A DNA stretch of 64,000 nt from Pseudisothecium myosuroides (lineage: Eukaryota; Streptophyta; Bryopsida; Hypnales; Lembophyllaceae), in NCBI GenBank assembly GCA_951799445.1, contig OX637296.1, forward strand, positions 15,810,001-15,874,000. The letters are read 5' to 3'. A program made the position numbers and the translations under genes. The notes beneath the pieces are model-generated. The model saw only the letters and a list, made by a program, of their open reading frames with translations, was not told where the DNA came from and did not search any database. Positions 11,860 to 22,939 of the stretch are shown in pieces. Positions within the stretch are counted from its first letter, which is position 1; every line of letters begins with the position of its first letter.

Positions 11860-12235
11860 AAGTCTTGAAATTTGTATGTTTAGGTGTGAAGAACAAAATG
11901 TAGTAGTTGGAAATAATTCATAGATTTAGTTTGGATTCATAAGCACACTAATTTTAGGGTATTAATTTTTCAATTTTTAAAAAAGGAACCTAATACAAAA
12001 TCAGCGCTCTGCAATATTTTATAGAATTTAAATACAGGAAGTTATAAATTTCATATAGTTAAGTGTGAAGAAAAAAATGTAGAAGTTGGATACAATGGAA
12101 AGATTCACTTAGGATTCATGAGCACTCTAATTTCATAGACTCTATTTTAGAATTTACAAAATGAACCTACTAAAACATTGATCCTCCGATGTATTTTAAA
12201 GAATTTAAACACAAGAAGTCATAAAATTCAAATCA
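11860..12235. repeat. Imperfect tandem repeat, period about 177 bp
   Basis: Successive units are marked by AAGTCTTGAAATTTGTATGT (11860), GAAGTTATAAATTTCATATA (12039) and GAAGTCATAAAATTCAAATC (12214). Each of the first two is followed by a GTGTGAAGAA segment and then by GGATTCATRAGCAC and AATTT AC-rich stretches. The units are diverged, so the array is old. Confidence 0.75.
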
Positions 12236-12287
12236 AAAAGATTTATAAAGAAAAAAAAGCATGATTTTTTCTGACCTCATGATTTCC

Positions 12288-12650
12288 AAATGAAATGGGG
12301 CCTATACTTTAATGCCCTCAACTTTTAAAATGTCATGGATTCTTCTATGTGAATGATTTCAATTTATTTTTTTGGAAGTTGTAAGCACTCTTAGGCTTTA
12401 CATTCCACAAGAATATTCAATTTATATCCATTTGGAGTTCAACTTTGTGAGAATTTAAAAAAATAGGGAATGAAATGGGCTATGTACTTTAATGGCCACA
12501 ATTTTCAAAATATCATGGAATTTTGTACGTGAATGGTTAAATTTTTTTTAAGAAGTTGTAATTACTTAGAGGCTTTTGATTCTACAAGAATGTTCAATTT
12601 ATACCCATTTGAAATGCAACTGTACGTGAATTAAAAAAAATTGGGAATGA
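12288..12650. repeat. Second imperfect tandem repeat, period about 180 bp
   Basis: AATGAAATGGGG (12288) and AATGAAATGGGC (12469) open two units of about 180 bp. Both then run through a TACTTTAATG segment, a CATGGAWTTYT segment and TTCAATTTATAYCCATTTG. A third, truncated start follows near 12643. No coding role is seen. Confidence 0.75.
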
Positions 12651-14023
12651 TTAAATTTTGGACTATGTTTTAAATTAAAGAAAATGGAGAATGAATTTAT
12701 TTTGTGGAGGTGATTGCGTTTTTTTTGCCGTGCACCCATTAACCTAGGAAGGACGCCGCGGACAATAAGTGGCCGATGAATGACAAGGAATTCTCAAGTG
12801 TAGGACACAACTACAACTATTCATGCTTGGAATTTTTTGTAGAAAGTAGAGAACATCTACAGTAGCTTGACTTCCAATGAGTACTTTTGGATTTTTTTAT
12901 TCCAATGACTCTCACGGTTACACAATGGATGATTTCCAGGGTCACCCCTCACATCCTTCAAGGGTCCTTCATCTGCGACCATTTAAGAGCTGATTGCCTT
13001 AAGGGAAAAGCTAAATTCCTTAAAACATTTTTTGGAGATTTTCTTAGGAAGAAAAATGGAATTGGCATCTAATTCAAGTAGTATCATATTTTTTGGACCT
13101 TCATGGAATTAGTTACGAATTTTTGAAGTTGAAATGCAGTAGTCAGTAAGTTAGAATGTATATTGTTGGTACATTGAAGAAAGAAAAATGTAACTTTGTC
13201 TCTTAATCACTTTTAGAGCAAACTTACTACTTCAACATCACTTGTTGTAATTCTCCAAAAAGTGGTTTTGAATTTGGAAAAAGAAGGACAAGGTATAAGG
13301 TAAGTTAAAAAAAAACATACTATCACCATTCCAAAATGATCTTCCTGTTGGATAAAATATTCAGGATTACGGCAAAAAATAACATTTAAAAAATTAGTTT
13401 TTTGCTATAAATAGATTTTGGTGTACTCCTAGCATTCTAGAAACTTTGAGTTTCAAAGCCCTTTTCAAAATGTAGTTTTGGAATATTGAAAAGTAGAATT
13501 TTGGGGGCATTTTCAAAGACCACCAATGGTCAATTAATTGTTGAGTGTGAATTCATCATTTTGTAGGCATTTAGTATATGCCTAAGCCCATATGTGGCCC
13601 TTTGTTCTGCCTCCCAAAGCTTCATCTCCTTCAATTGGGCAATATTCAAAGAGATGCAAAAAATAAGAATGAACAATGTTGATTGACCTCATTAATCATT
13701 TCATTTGTCTTTTGATTAATGATTGCTTGGATGGAGGGGAAACTACTACTTGGAGTTGTTTTGTTTGTCCCATATAGCAATCAAAAGCCAAATTTGACCA
13801 ATTTGCAAGGCACAAAGTGCAACAGGAAGAACATTTTGGGACAAAAAATTAAAGCCAACAGAAAGTTCATTTCGGGACGGAAGGAGTATTATCTTATACT
13901 ATTGTTGTACACATTTGATATCCCTAGATGTAGGATCCATGTACATAGTTGTAAACTTCTTATTGGGTTGCTTTTGGATATACTTACCTTATCCAATTGG
14001 TCCCTAGGCTCTCTTGTTTACAT
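12651..14023. other. AT-rich intergenic DNA with a lone Stowaway-like end
   Basis: No supported gene. The 102-codon frame at 13719-14027 has no recognisable content and runs into a transposon terminus. TTCGGGACGGAAGGAGTA (13871-13888), read on the other strand, resembles the CTCCCTCCGTCCC terminus of plant Stowaway (mariner-type) MITEs. I found no partner end. Confidence 0.4.
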
Positions 14024-14099
14024 TTAACCCTAGGCCGCCCAAGCGGACGGATTCTGTCCGCTCAAAATTGAACAGGGCTTGCTACAGTGTCAGATGTGC

Positions 14100-15700
14100 A
14101 AAACGCCATGAATCAAAAGCAGATTTTTGCTGGCAGTGGCGTTGTACAACGATTGCAGCCGATTTGGAACTTTGACGAGTGAAATTGGAGGCGTGTGGGG
14201 CTCGGACTGTGGAAAAGACAAAACCGGGACTTGGCAATTGGAGCAGAAGTCAGGAAAATGACTGGCATGAGCCGGTGCATGGCCGTTGGCCATCGGATCC
14301 TTGTGGAGGCGCCCGTCTCTCACATTCAGGGTTACGGTCTCTCAGCGGCGTTTCTGCACGGCGATGGCGATGGTGATTGGGCAGTTGGAGCACGGCTTAG
14401 GTTTGTGCGGACCATTTGTGGGGAATCCAAGGATTTAGGGTGTACATTTCTTAGGGAACATGACGAAGAAGAGTAGGGAGTGGGGAGAAACTCATCAGTT
14501 TTGGAATTGCAGGGAGAAGGCGGCTTGGAAGGACTTCCTTGCGAGCATGTTGGAGCCGGTGCACTACTTCCACTCACGCCCTCCTTGAAGCAGACTCCCA
14601 CTACGATTGTTGAGTTTGTACAAGATGACTACCGCATTGTGGTTGGGGTACGCTACAAAAGAAGAGGTTGCCGAAGTGCAAGATCGGCTGTTTCATTGGG
14701 CTTTGGAGAATGGTACGTCGAAGGCCACTACACAAGTGGTTGTGAATTGCCTACAAGAGGATTTTCTCCTTTCATTGCCACCACCAAAGCAACACCATCA
14801 ATGGTGCAGCCAACCTCAGACACGGAGCTGGCGATATTTATGTAGGAGGCAAATTGCGAGGTTGTTGGGTTGGCACTTGGCAAGAACAGTATCCTGAAGG
14901 AGATCCGAGGGGAATACCCGAATTCCTAAATCTCTTCTTGCGATTGAAGCAGTGGCCCGATTGCGTTCACAATGAAGAAAAGCGCAAGGGTCAAGGTAGC
15001 CGCAAATCTAGAATCCCGACCTCCTCAACAGCGGGGCCGGGCTGCATTCGCCAAGCGGTGGCAACAGCGCGAAGGACCTCGGAACAAGGCAGCAGCGGCA
15101 TTGTGACTCTAAAGGCTCTTTTGCCAAGCTGGGGGATAGTGCCCGGCCCGAGTAACTATGCCCCGATTGGGGACGAGGGTCTGGGGCGGATAGCTCCAGG
15201 AAGGGAAGGGGAGGTTGATCAAAGGGGGGGTTTTAGGGGGGGGCATTGAATTAGGGGAGGATTCCACAAATTTCACTCAAGGGATCTGTGACACATTTCC
15301 CGACTTCCCAGTAGAGTCGGGATTGGCCTTGCTAATGCCTTGGATTACAATTGTAGGGACAAATTCAACAAATTTAGGATTTTGGACAACTGAGGTCGGT
15401 GAAGGGAGTGGACCTAAAGCATGCAATGGACAAAGCGGTGGAAGCCAATTAGCAGGACGAGGCCAAACAAAACGTAATCCGAAGGCAAAGAAGCCCACCG
15501 GCTGGGTACCTTCAGAAATTGTCCTCGGAGACAGGTCTCCCCCTGTTCTCCGATCGTCTGCACTGGAGTGTGTAATGCCGGGGGAGTGTCCTTCTTGTGG
15601 AGGGTCGCACTTGGAGTCTGATGAAAACAATGCCTGCACAATCTAGAAGCAGTATTACGAGCGATCACCCTCACATTCACCAACTGTCGAAGGTGGTCAC
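14100..15700 (+). other. Left interior of the piggyBac element, unknown content
   Basis: GC-richer than the surroundings, with several overlapping open frames on the plus strand (14195-14476, 14480-14845, 14607-14897, 15215-15646). Protein-like segments occur in different frames, such as KMTTALWLGYATKEEVAEVQ near 14617 and a basic stretch near 14970, as expected for a frame-shifted old coding sequence. I recognise no domain. It may be a decayed second gene of the transposon, a long 5' region of the transposase gene, or captured host DNA. Confidence 0.4.
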
Positions 15701-15746
15701 AGACGCCAAAGGGCTAGGTGGGGTGGGATTGGTGGGCAGAGTATGA

Positions 15747-17981
15747 ATGGCGCCATGGCGGGCTACCTCGAATCGGGTAGCAACGATTGCTGTTGGGACT
15801 ACGGGGGGGAGACAGGGGCACAAGGCTGGTGCTGCATCTATTGCACCCGAGCGCCCTCTGAATTTGGAAATTGCATTCAACAACACTGTACGTACGGGGG
15901 TGTAGGTGGGATCCGTCATTGACCTTGCGGTGAACGAGACACCGACTTCGCCAATCTCGGGTGAAGCTCTGCAATTGGACTGGCGCACATTGCGTGTGGA
16001 CGGCATCTTGGACGATGACCCTGCCCCTCTATTGAAAGGGGGTAGGATTACACTTAGTGATGCTTCAGGTAGCATCGGGGGGCTCTAGAATTAGGCGGGG
16101 GTGGGAGCCGGCGACTTTGATGACACACCGTCGACAGCGGTGGACAACGCAGAAGGCTACGTGACGCCGCCGAGACTTGGAGCGGGCTCTACACACACTG
16201 CGGGCCTTCTCGATTCCGTGGACAGCTGGACAACAGACTCGCGGGACAGTGCATGGATCCCCGACTTTGCCGATTTCATAGGTAACAACTCATCCGATGA
16301 AAACAATAGCGACTGGGTATTACTTGATGATGAGGATGTGGCGACTGTAGAGGACAAGGTTTTAGACATTGATGAGTATGTAGAATTCACTTTTATTGAC
16401 CCAGTCCAGACTGCGGCAATAGAGAGGATCCGCTACTTGTACAGGGACTCGGAGTGGGGAACCGCGCAGCCTGCATTGATTGGAGTTCGGAAGACCTTCT
16501 CGGGTCCGTTTCCTAGGCCGACCCAACGGATGATAAGGAAGAAGCCGACAGCTCGGAACTTTTTTGATTGATGGATGGACGATGCCACCATTGACCGTCT
16601 AGTGGCTGAAACCAATGCTTATGCCACTCAGCAATGTATGAACCTCACTGATCCTAGACGCCGGGAGGGACCAGCTGGATTGAATGGAGGGCGTCGGTGG
16701 ACTCCCACAACGAGGGTGGAGGTGCGTGCTTTCTTTGGCGTCATAATTCTAATGGGGTTGAAGACTTCCCCGTCTGTTCGTGATTACTAGCGGGAGGACG
16801 TTTTTTGGAGATGCTCTGTAATTCCACGCGTTTTTTTTCGTGATCATTTTGAATCTCTACTGCGGTGCATTCATTGTGTGAACAACACTACAGCATGCCG
16901 GGACAAAGAAGACTCGAGCTATGACAAGTTGTTCAAAATCCGGTGGTTGTTGGAGCATTTCGTGGTAGTCTCGAGGAGCTTGTATAACCCAGAGAAGTGG
17001 CTAACATGTGATGAGATCATGGTGGTGTATAGGGGCTTCCGATCGCCTTGTAGACAATATATGCCCGCTAAACCCATGCGATATGGATTCAAGTTTTGGG
17101 CCGCAGTGTGTGTGGAGTCCGGTTTTATTTGGAACCTCATACCGTATTTGGACAAAAAAGGAGGGAATCTTGAATCCGGATTGGCTAAACAAGTGGTACA
17201 TCAGCTCATAGTTGGATTGCAAAATCTAGGGCACTGCTTGTGCATGGATAATTATTTCACAAGCCCAGCCCTTTTTGATGGCCTGCTACAATGTGGAATC
17301 TTTGCCACGGGTATAGTCAAGGGTTGGCGCCTCGGGTTCCCGACTTCCCGTCCATCCTCAACGGCTACAAAAAAGGGGACCACCCCCGATCTACCTTATT
17401 TCAGGCCACCCATTCAAGTGGGTGAATGGCGGCCACGATTTGGTATTATACGAAGCCTATAGCTTTTCTGAGTACGTCAACCGACCCAGTAGGGCCAGCA
17501 ATAGCAAAAAGGTGGCTCAAAGGGGTGAGGGAAGACATACAGACCACCCCGCATCAAGTGTAATATCAAACCAACATGCGCAGGGTGGATCTTGTTGATT
17601 AAATGAGGACCAATTACAGCACGCAATTGGCCACCAACAAATGGTGGCACCGATATTTGCTGTTTGTAATCGATTCAGTGCTTCACAACGCCTGGGTATG
17701 CTACCGCCATGATCGCAAAGCTAGGGGGGAGCGAAAAGTATGACGCCTAACATTCATGTACGAAGTTGCTTTTGGCCTTATCACGCCTCAGCTTCAGTGG
17801 CCTCGGACGACCTGCACTTGGAATCGCAATCCCAGTGCTCTCCACTACTCACAAGCGCACAAGCAACTTTGACGAATATGTTGCGTTTGTAAGAGAAAGC
17901 AGGCCGACTACTGTGAAGCTTGCGGGGGTGTTCGTGTGCCGTGATCCTTGCTTTCCGAAGCTCCATTTTTCCAAAAAGTAG
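15747..17981 (+). pseudogene. piggyBac-family transposase (DDE_Tnp_1_7), inactivated
   Basis: One reading frame continues from about 15747 to 17450, broken only by stops at 15903, 16086, 16092, 16569 and 16788. A frameshift lies near 17440-17455; the protein then continues in another frame (FLSTSTDPVGPAIAKRW) with stops at 17561, 17600 and 17741. The N-terminal part is acidic. From about 16550 the piggyBac core is clear: NFFD, then WMDDATIDRLV, ETNAYATQQ, and SVRDY before the stop at 16788. The three catalytic aspartates are present: LTCDEIMVVYRG (D codon 17010), LCMDNYFTSPALF (D codon 17247) and NMRRVDLVD (D codon 17588). A cysteine-rich C-terminal zinc-binding end remains in a third frame (FVCRDPCFPKLHF, about 17930-17975). 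The start codon is uncertain; ATG at 15747 is only the first plausible one. piggyBac transposases cut and paste at TTAA; this copy cannot make a full protein as sequenced. Confidence 0.9.
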
Positions 17982-17984
17982 GCA

Positions 17985-18497
17985 CTATGCGCCCGTGAGT
18001 TTGGGTTGCGGTACCACAACAACTGACCTCCCATCTTTCTTAAGTTTGTGTAGTTTGGATTCGTGCAACGAGTCCGCAGATGGAACCCGGGTCGCCGAGC
18101 CAAAGTGGTCGCCAAGCAAGAGTGCGGACACCGTATTTTGAGCCATGATAGGACTTTGATTTTTGGGCGGCGTCATCACCGCGCAGTCCAACTCCAGAGT
18201 GACAAGCGAAGGCGCTCCAAAGGCGTGGAATCTTTGGCGTTTTTTTCTGATAGAAGGTGCGGTTTCGAGGAGTTGCAAATGTGCAATGGGGAATCCGATT
18301 TTTTCTTTTGACCCATTCACGGCGCTGAGCCTGCGCGTGTCAAAGTTGTTGGGAGAGCGTAGTACAGAAGCGTAGAGTTGCACAAGCGTAGACTCGTAGA
18401 GTTCGTGAGTCTGTTTTATCCACTGCGTCAGGACTTGCAAATTTGTCTCTTTTGGGGGCGCACTGACTTGGGTGTGGATCCTTGAATTGAATTGCAA
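17985..18497 (-). other. Antisense 170-codon ORF inside the piggyBac element
   Basis: The longest intact frame in the right part of the element, on the strand opposite the transposase. It starts MQFNSRIHTQVSAPPKE and includes KIGFPIAHLQLLE and DGRSVVVVPQPKLTGA. I recognise no family. Plus-strand frames overlap it (18063-18311, 18163-18375), and composition alone could keep it open. It could be a captured host fragment or chance. The remaining 18500-19100 stretch shows nothing recognisable. Confidence 0.25.
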
Positions 18498-19447
18498 TAC
18501 ATTGTTATTCCCCTCAATTTTACTTATTGTACATTGCTAGTAGCGTAGACATTGCTCAGCTGAATCTGTCTCTCCTTCCGTTTTGGGTGCGCTTTGTACT
18601 TTACACCTGCGCTGCTAGAGCCTAAACCGGTGGGGTGCGGAAGCAACCCGACATCACCCCGTGGCGCGCGGGACATGTCGACCGGGAGGCGGCAGTCACC
18701 TTTCTCAACCTGACCCAAAGTAATCGCATTTGATGTCGTCACAATTTGCCATATGTTCAGCGCTACGTGCAATTTTTGGTTCGCTCAGTCGCCACGACAA
18801 GTCGCCTCCATCCCTTCTACTCTTTTCTCATTTCAAACAACGCTCTTTGCTACAATCTGACAAAATTTCTCGAAGATACCCCCAAAAAAGGCCACCGAGT
18901 TGTAGTGGGCCCTTCATCAACTGCTATAATATTTGCATCTGTCCATTGGATTGCATCGTAACCAGTGCTGGCAGCGTTGCCTCTTACCCAAGCATCAATC
19001 TCAATGGTGGATTCTTCTCAATCCACGAAGACGTGGAGGTAGGGGCCGACTCTTCGCTACTGCCACCAAAAGTGTGTCGCTGAAGCAAACGGATCATGGG
19101 CAGTCTAGGGTTAAGGCAAGAATTAAGATGGGATTTCCATCTTCCTTGAGCTTTTCTCAAATCAGTCTTAGAAGAAGATTGCTTTTTAGAAATTCAAATT
19201 TACTATCAAAGAATGAAAAGCTCCATAGAAGAAAGGCATCAACTTAGCTTACTTTGTTCATCATCCATAATATACACTTTGGGATGCTTAGAGTTTAATA
19301 TTTACAACATGGAGTATAGAATGGAAACTCAAACTTGCATTCTCTATCATTGTGAATGATTATATAAATTTGTGAAGAAAGTGACAAGAGCTCATAAATT
19401 TTATAGTGAAAATAAGGTAGAGCCCATTATAGGGCCTCGAACCCAAA

Positions 19448-21868
19448 TGAAGTCCAAATGAAGTGAATTTTTTTAGTGAAAATCTTAGCCAAATAGCTAA
19501 GAGAGATTTTTTGTGTAGTTTCATTAACCTTTTAGTGCTTTGACACTCAATTTCTACACAGCGAACATACTGAAATTCATGTTTTCTTATCAAGACTACT
19601 TAGATGAAAGTCATCCTTAGAATTTGTGGAAATACTTAATCAAGTTGTTATCCTATCTAATGGCTCTAATGGCAGAATTTGGTGTTACTAGATTATATAT
19701 TTTTCTAAAATTACAAATGTAAAAGCATGTCAAGTGGTTGACTAAGCCAAAATTGCATTGTGATTCTAGTTCAAAATTGAGTTTGCAAAAATGAGTTCAA
19801 ATTTAGATTTAAAGAACACAAAAATTTCAAGAAATCATCATGTTAAGAGAACCTCATTCCAAATCCATTCCAAAAAACTTTATCCAAAAAATGATAATAT
19901 TTTGCTTGTAAATTGTAATTGGCTTTAAGAAGAATTATGAAAAAAAAAAATTTAATTTATAAAACAATATTGCCATATTGCTGATAGCATTGATGAATCT
20001 AACCGTATTACCGTATGGATGGTTTGTAAAATTCAAAATCTACAAGTTTTATTTGTATAATAATTCCAAAATATTCTTCCAACTAGTATTTTATGATAAT
20101 TTTTCTCAAATAGTCAATTTTGGAGAACACTTTGCACTTTTCAAGGGAATTAAAGTAGCAGAAGCAAGAAGAAAGTTAAAATTTTCCATTTGTAACAACT
20201 CTATAGAAATGGTCATTCACCAAAAGAACCACCAAAATAATATTTTACATGTTTTGAAATGTCAGCAAAATGAAGAACACTTTGTAAAATTCCACACTAC
20301 ATATAAATATCTATTTTTAGATTCCTTTAGACAATAGTTATAAGTCTATTAGAAGACCATTTCCTCCAAATTCTAGCTCAAAATTTGTTTTCTTTGGTAC
20401 TAAATAGCACTATAGCCCCCCAAATTGTTACGTGTGACATAAAATTGGGGGCTATTTTTTGACAATAGATTTTTCTAAATCAAAAAGATTATAAAGGTAT
20501 ATAATAGTCATGAGTACCTTATTTATAAATCTTGAGTCATTTGGAGCCAAAACGCAAAATTTATTGCCAAAAAATAAATTAGCATGCAGGGTGTGACATA
20601 AAATAGGATAGGTCATTACAAGAGAAAGGGGTGTTTTAAGTGAATTTTTAGATATAGTCCTAGACACAAGAATTTAAGTAATGATCTTTAAAGAGTTTTT
20701 TAGTAAAAATTACTAGATATACATGTGTTTCTAGTAAAAGTTTACCAAAATCTCCTAAAAGGTCATTACTTATAATCTTATGATTGTAACTATACTAAAA
20801 AAGTCATTTAAAACACTCTTTTCTCTTATAGTGGTTGTTTCTTGCAACCACCCAAGAAGAAGAAATGTATTAAAATTTGAGGTGTAAACAATTGTCCTAC
20901 CACCCTTTTAATCTTTTCCAAGCACAATTTTCTACCTATAAGTCTCAAGGAACGTGTCATGCTCATCAATATTTAGCAATGTTGATTTGGCTCTAGACCA
21001 CTCTTTAGAACTTGAAGTTGCCTCAAATCAAGCCAATATCTTGAATGTATATTGAAAGTGAATTAGTATAAATCGGTAGTTGATTGGTGGTGGATTTAAA
21101 AAAACTTTGAGAGCCTTCTAACTGTAATTTTAATTTATCATTTCTATATTTTTTAACTATTACTTCTCTTTGAACATTTTTACGCCTTAAAATTTAATAT
21201 CTTTTGCCTCTTTTTTATAGCTTTTAGAATAATTATTTAATTTGAACAGTTAGTTGTATAATTTGGTGAAATATTGACTATGTGGGGAAGTGGGGAATTT
21301 GATCTCTTCGTCCTCAACTCTATAGTCAGGTTGTATTCATTTACAAACTGCCTATTTGAACCATTCCAAAAACTTTGTACAATGTTGATTACAATTGGTA
21401 TTTTTTTGATAAGCATAATTATCGTTGCATCTTTACTCAATCGCAATCAAGCATACCAAATTTGAATTTTAGAAAACCAAAACTCTATTTAAGGTTAATT
21501 TTTGTATTTAATTTTGATGATTTACATGATAATTCATTGAAAAATTATTGGTGATGAATTCTTTAAATTTGATTGTGAGGATACGTAAGAAACATCTATA
21601 CACACATCTTTTCTTCAATGAAGATTTCCCAAAAAGTTTCACAATCCCTTCTATAGAGATTTTGATGGTGGGGTGACAATGCCCAAATTTTGTGAAATAG
21701 ATATTTCTTTGTTGTAATTAGATTTTTCTACTTATCTCCCAATTGGTAACTAATTTTGTACATTTCAGCACGATGGTACAATTACTTTGCCAAAATCTAA
21801 TTAAAATATAGAAATATCCATTTCTTCAAAGTTTAGTCATACAACACTTTTCATTAAACTCTTCATGG
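19448..21868 (+). repeat. Large dispersed repeat, left copy (inverted partner at 26930-29112)
   Basis: About 2.4 kb whose reverse complement recurs at 26930-29112. Landmarks paired on opposite strands: CTTAGCCAAATAGCTAAGAG (19487) with its complement near 29068; the TTAGATGAAAGTCATC segment (19600) with its complement near 28950; GATGAATCTAACCGTA (19990) with its complement near 28570; GAGTCATTTGGAGCCAAAA (20533) with its complement near 28020; and AAGCCAATATCTTG (21034) with its complement near 27750. It is interrupted by a CACTA-like insertion at 20614-20832. Short frames such as 19978-20337 are not conserved in other copies. Confidence 0.8.
20614..20832. mobile_element. CACTA-like MITE nested in the large repeat
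   Basis: A 219-bp insertion absent from the inverted copy of the host repeat (there the sequence runs straight through near 27945-27970). The left end starts CATTACAAGAGAAAGGGGTG; the right end on the other strand reads CACTATAAGAGAAAAGAGTG after adding one base, an inverted repeat of about 28 bp. The canonical plant CACTA terminus is CACTACAAGAAA. GGT occurs on both sides (20611-20613 and 20833-20835), matching the 3-bp target duplication of CACTA elements, although the exact last base is ambiguous. Confidence 0.7.
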
Positions 21869-21946
21869 ATCATTTTCTTTGTTACTAAATAGCACTTTAG
21901 CCCCCCAATTATTATATTGTATTACGCAAAATTGGCAGCTAGTTTT

Positions 21947-22671
21947 GGGTCATTGCACGAAACACTTGTACTATTTCCTGTCACACGATTCATGTTGATT
22001 AGTTTTTTGGCTATAAACTTTGCGATCTAGCTCCAAATGATTCGAAATTTATAGACAAGGTACTGATGACTATTATACACCCTGCATGATTTTTGGAATT
22101 TAAAAAAAATGTTTTACTATTTAAAAAGAGCCCCCAATAATATGTCACACTTGCCAATTTGGAGGTTCTTAGTACTATTTAGTACCCATAAAAACGAATT
22201 TTGACCTGAAATTTGGTTGAGATGGTCTTCTAGTAGACTTGTAGCTATTATCCAAAGGAATTCTAAAAATAACTAATTTTGTGTTGTGTGGAAGTCCACA
22301 AAGTGAGCTTCTTTTTGCTTGCATTTTAAAACACATAAAACATTATTTTGGTGGGTTTTTTGGTAAATGACCATCTCCATAGAGTTGTTACAATTTTTAT
22401 TTCATTTATTTAGTTTTATTTCTAATTTTTAACTAATTTATACATCAAGATATCCATTTTCTTGAGATTTGGCACTTTTCTAGTTCTCCAACTTAGAGAA
22501 TTTTTCTAGGCATTTCCTTTGGTGGTTACCTTTACCTTAAAGGTATATACATTAGTCATATTTTTTAAATTTTTTAGAAATTATTTTTCTATTTTTAAAG
22601 TACTATATAAAAAAAATCATTATTACTGTTCAAAACGCAACAAAATTGACAGGTGTTTCGTGTAATCTCCC
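21947..22671. mobile_element. 4-bp-TSD MITE, copy A
   Basis: A 725-bp element. The left end is GGGTCATTGCACGAAACAC; the right end on the other strand is GGGAGATTACACGAAACAC. TTTT occurs on both sides (21943-21946 and 22672-22675). The surrounding host repeat reads through without the insert at about 20448-20465 (GGCTATTTTTTGACAATAG), an uninterrupted paralogous site. No coding capacity. Confidence 0.85.
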
Positions 22672-22939
22672 TTTTGGACAATAGGGTTCTTTAAATAAAA
22701 AATATGAGAAAGGTGTATAATAGTCATGAGTACCTTATTTATAAATCTTGAGTCATTTGGAGCCAAAAAGCAAAAGTTATTGCCAAAAAATAAATGAGCA
22801 TGTAGGGTGTGACACAAAATAGGATAGGTGCTTCTTGCAATCATCCAAGTCCCAAGAGGAAGAAATGTATTAAAATTTGCAATGTAAACAATTGTCCTAC
22901 CATCCTTTTAATCTTTCTCAAGCACAATTTTCTGCCTAT

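Larger units (their letters stand above)
14028..19110 (+). mobile_element. piggyBac-type DNA transposon, full length but inactivated
   Basis: A 5,083-bp element between two TTAA sites (14024-14027 and 19111-19114). The left terminus is CCCTAGGCCGCCC; the right terminus read on the other strand is CCCTAGACTGCCC, matching at 11 of 13 positions. Just inside the left end AGCGGAC and GTCCGCT form a small hairpin (14040-14060), a subterminal repeat such as piggyBac transposases often need. The middle encodes a piggyBac-family transposase pseudogene (about 15747-17981, plus strand). TTAA target duplication, CCC-starting termini and DDD transposase agree with one another. The element is longer than typical piggyBacs (about 2.5-3.5 kb); the extra length lies left (14.06-15.7 kb) and right (18.0-19.1 kb) of the transposase and has no recognised content. 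Confidence 0.92.

Noticed and set aside
15277..16075. Minus-strand ORFs within the piggyBac element (15277-15639, 15677-16075)
   Set aside because: Shadows of the plus-strand transposase-side sequence; no independent protein signal.
14028..19110. LTR retrotransposon as an explanation for this GC-richer block
   Set aside because: No direct long terminal repeats, reverse transcriptase or integrase motifs; the ends are inverted and flanked by TTAA.
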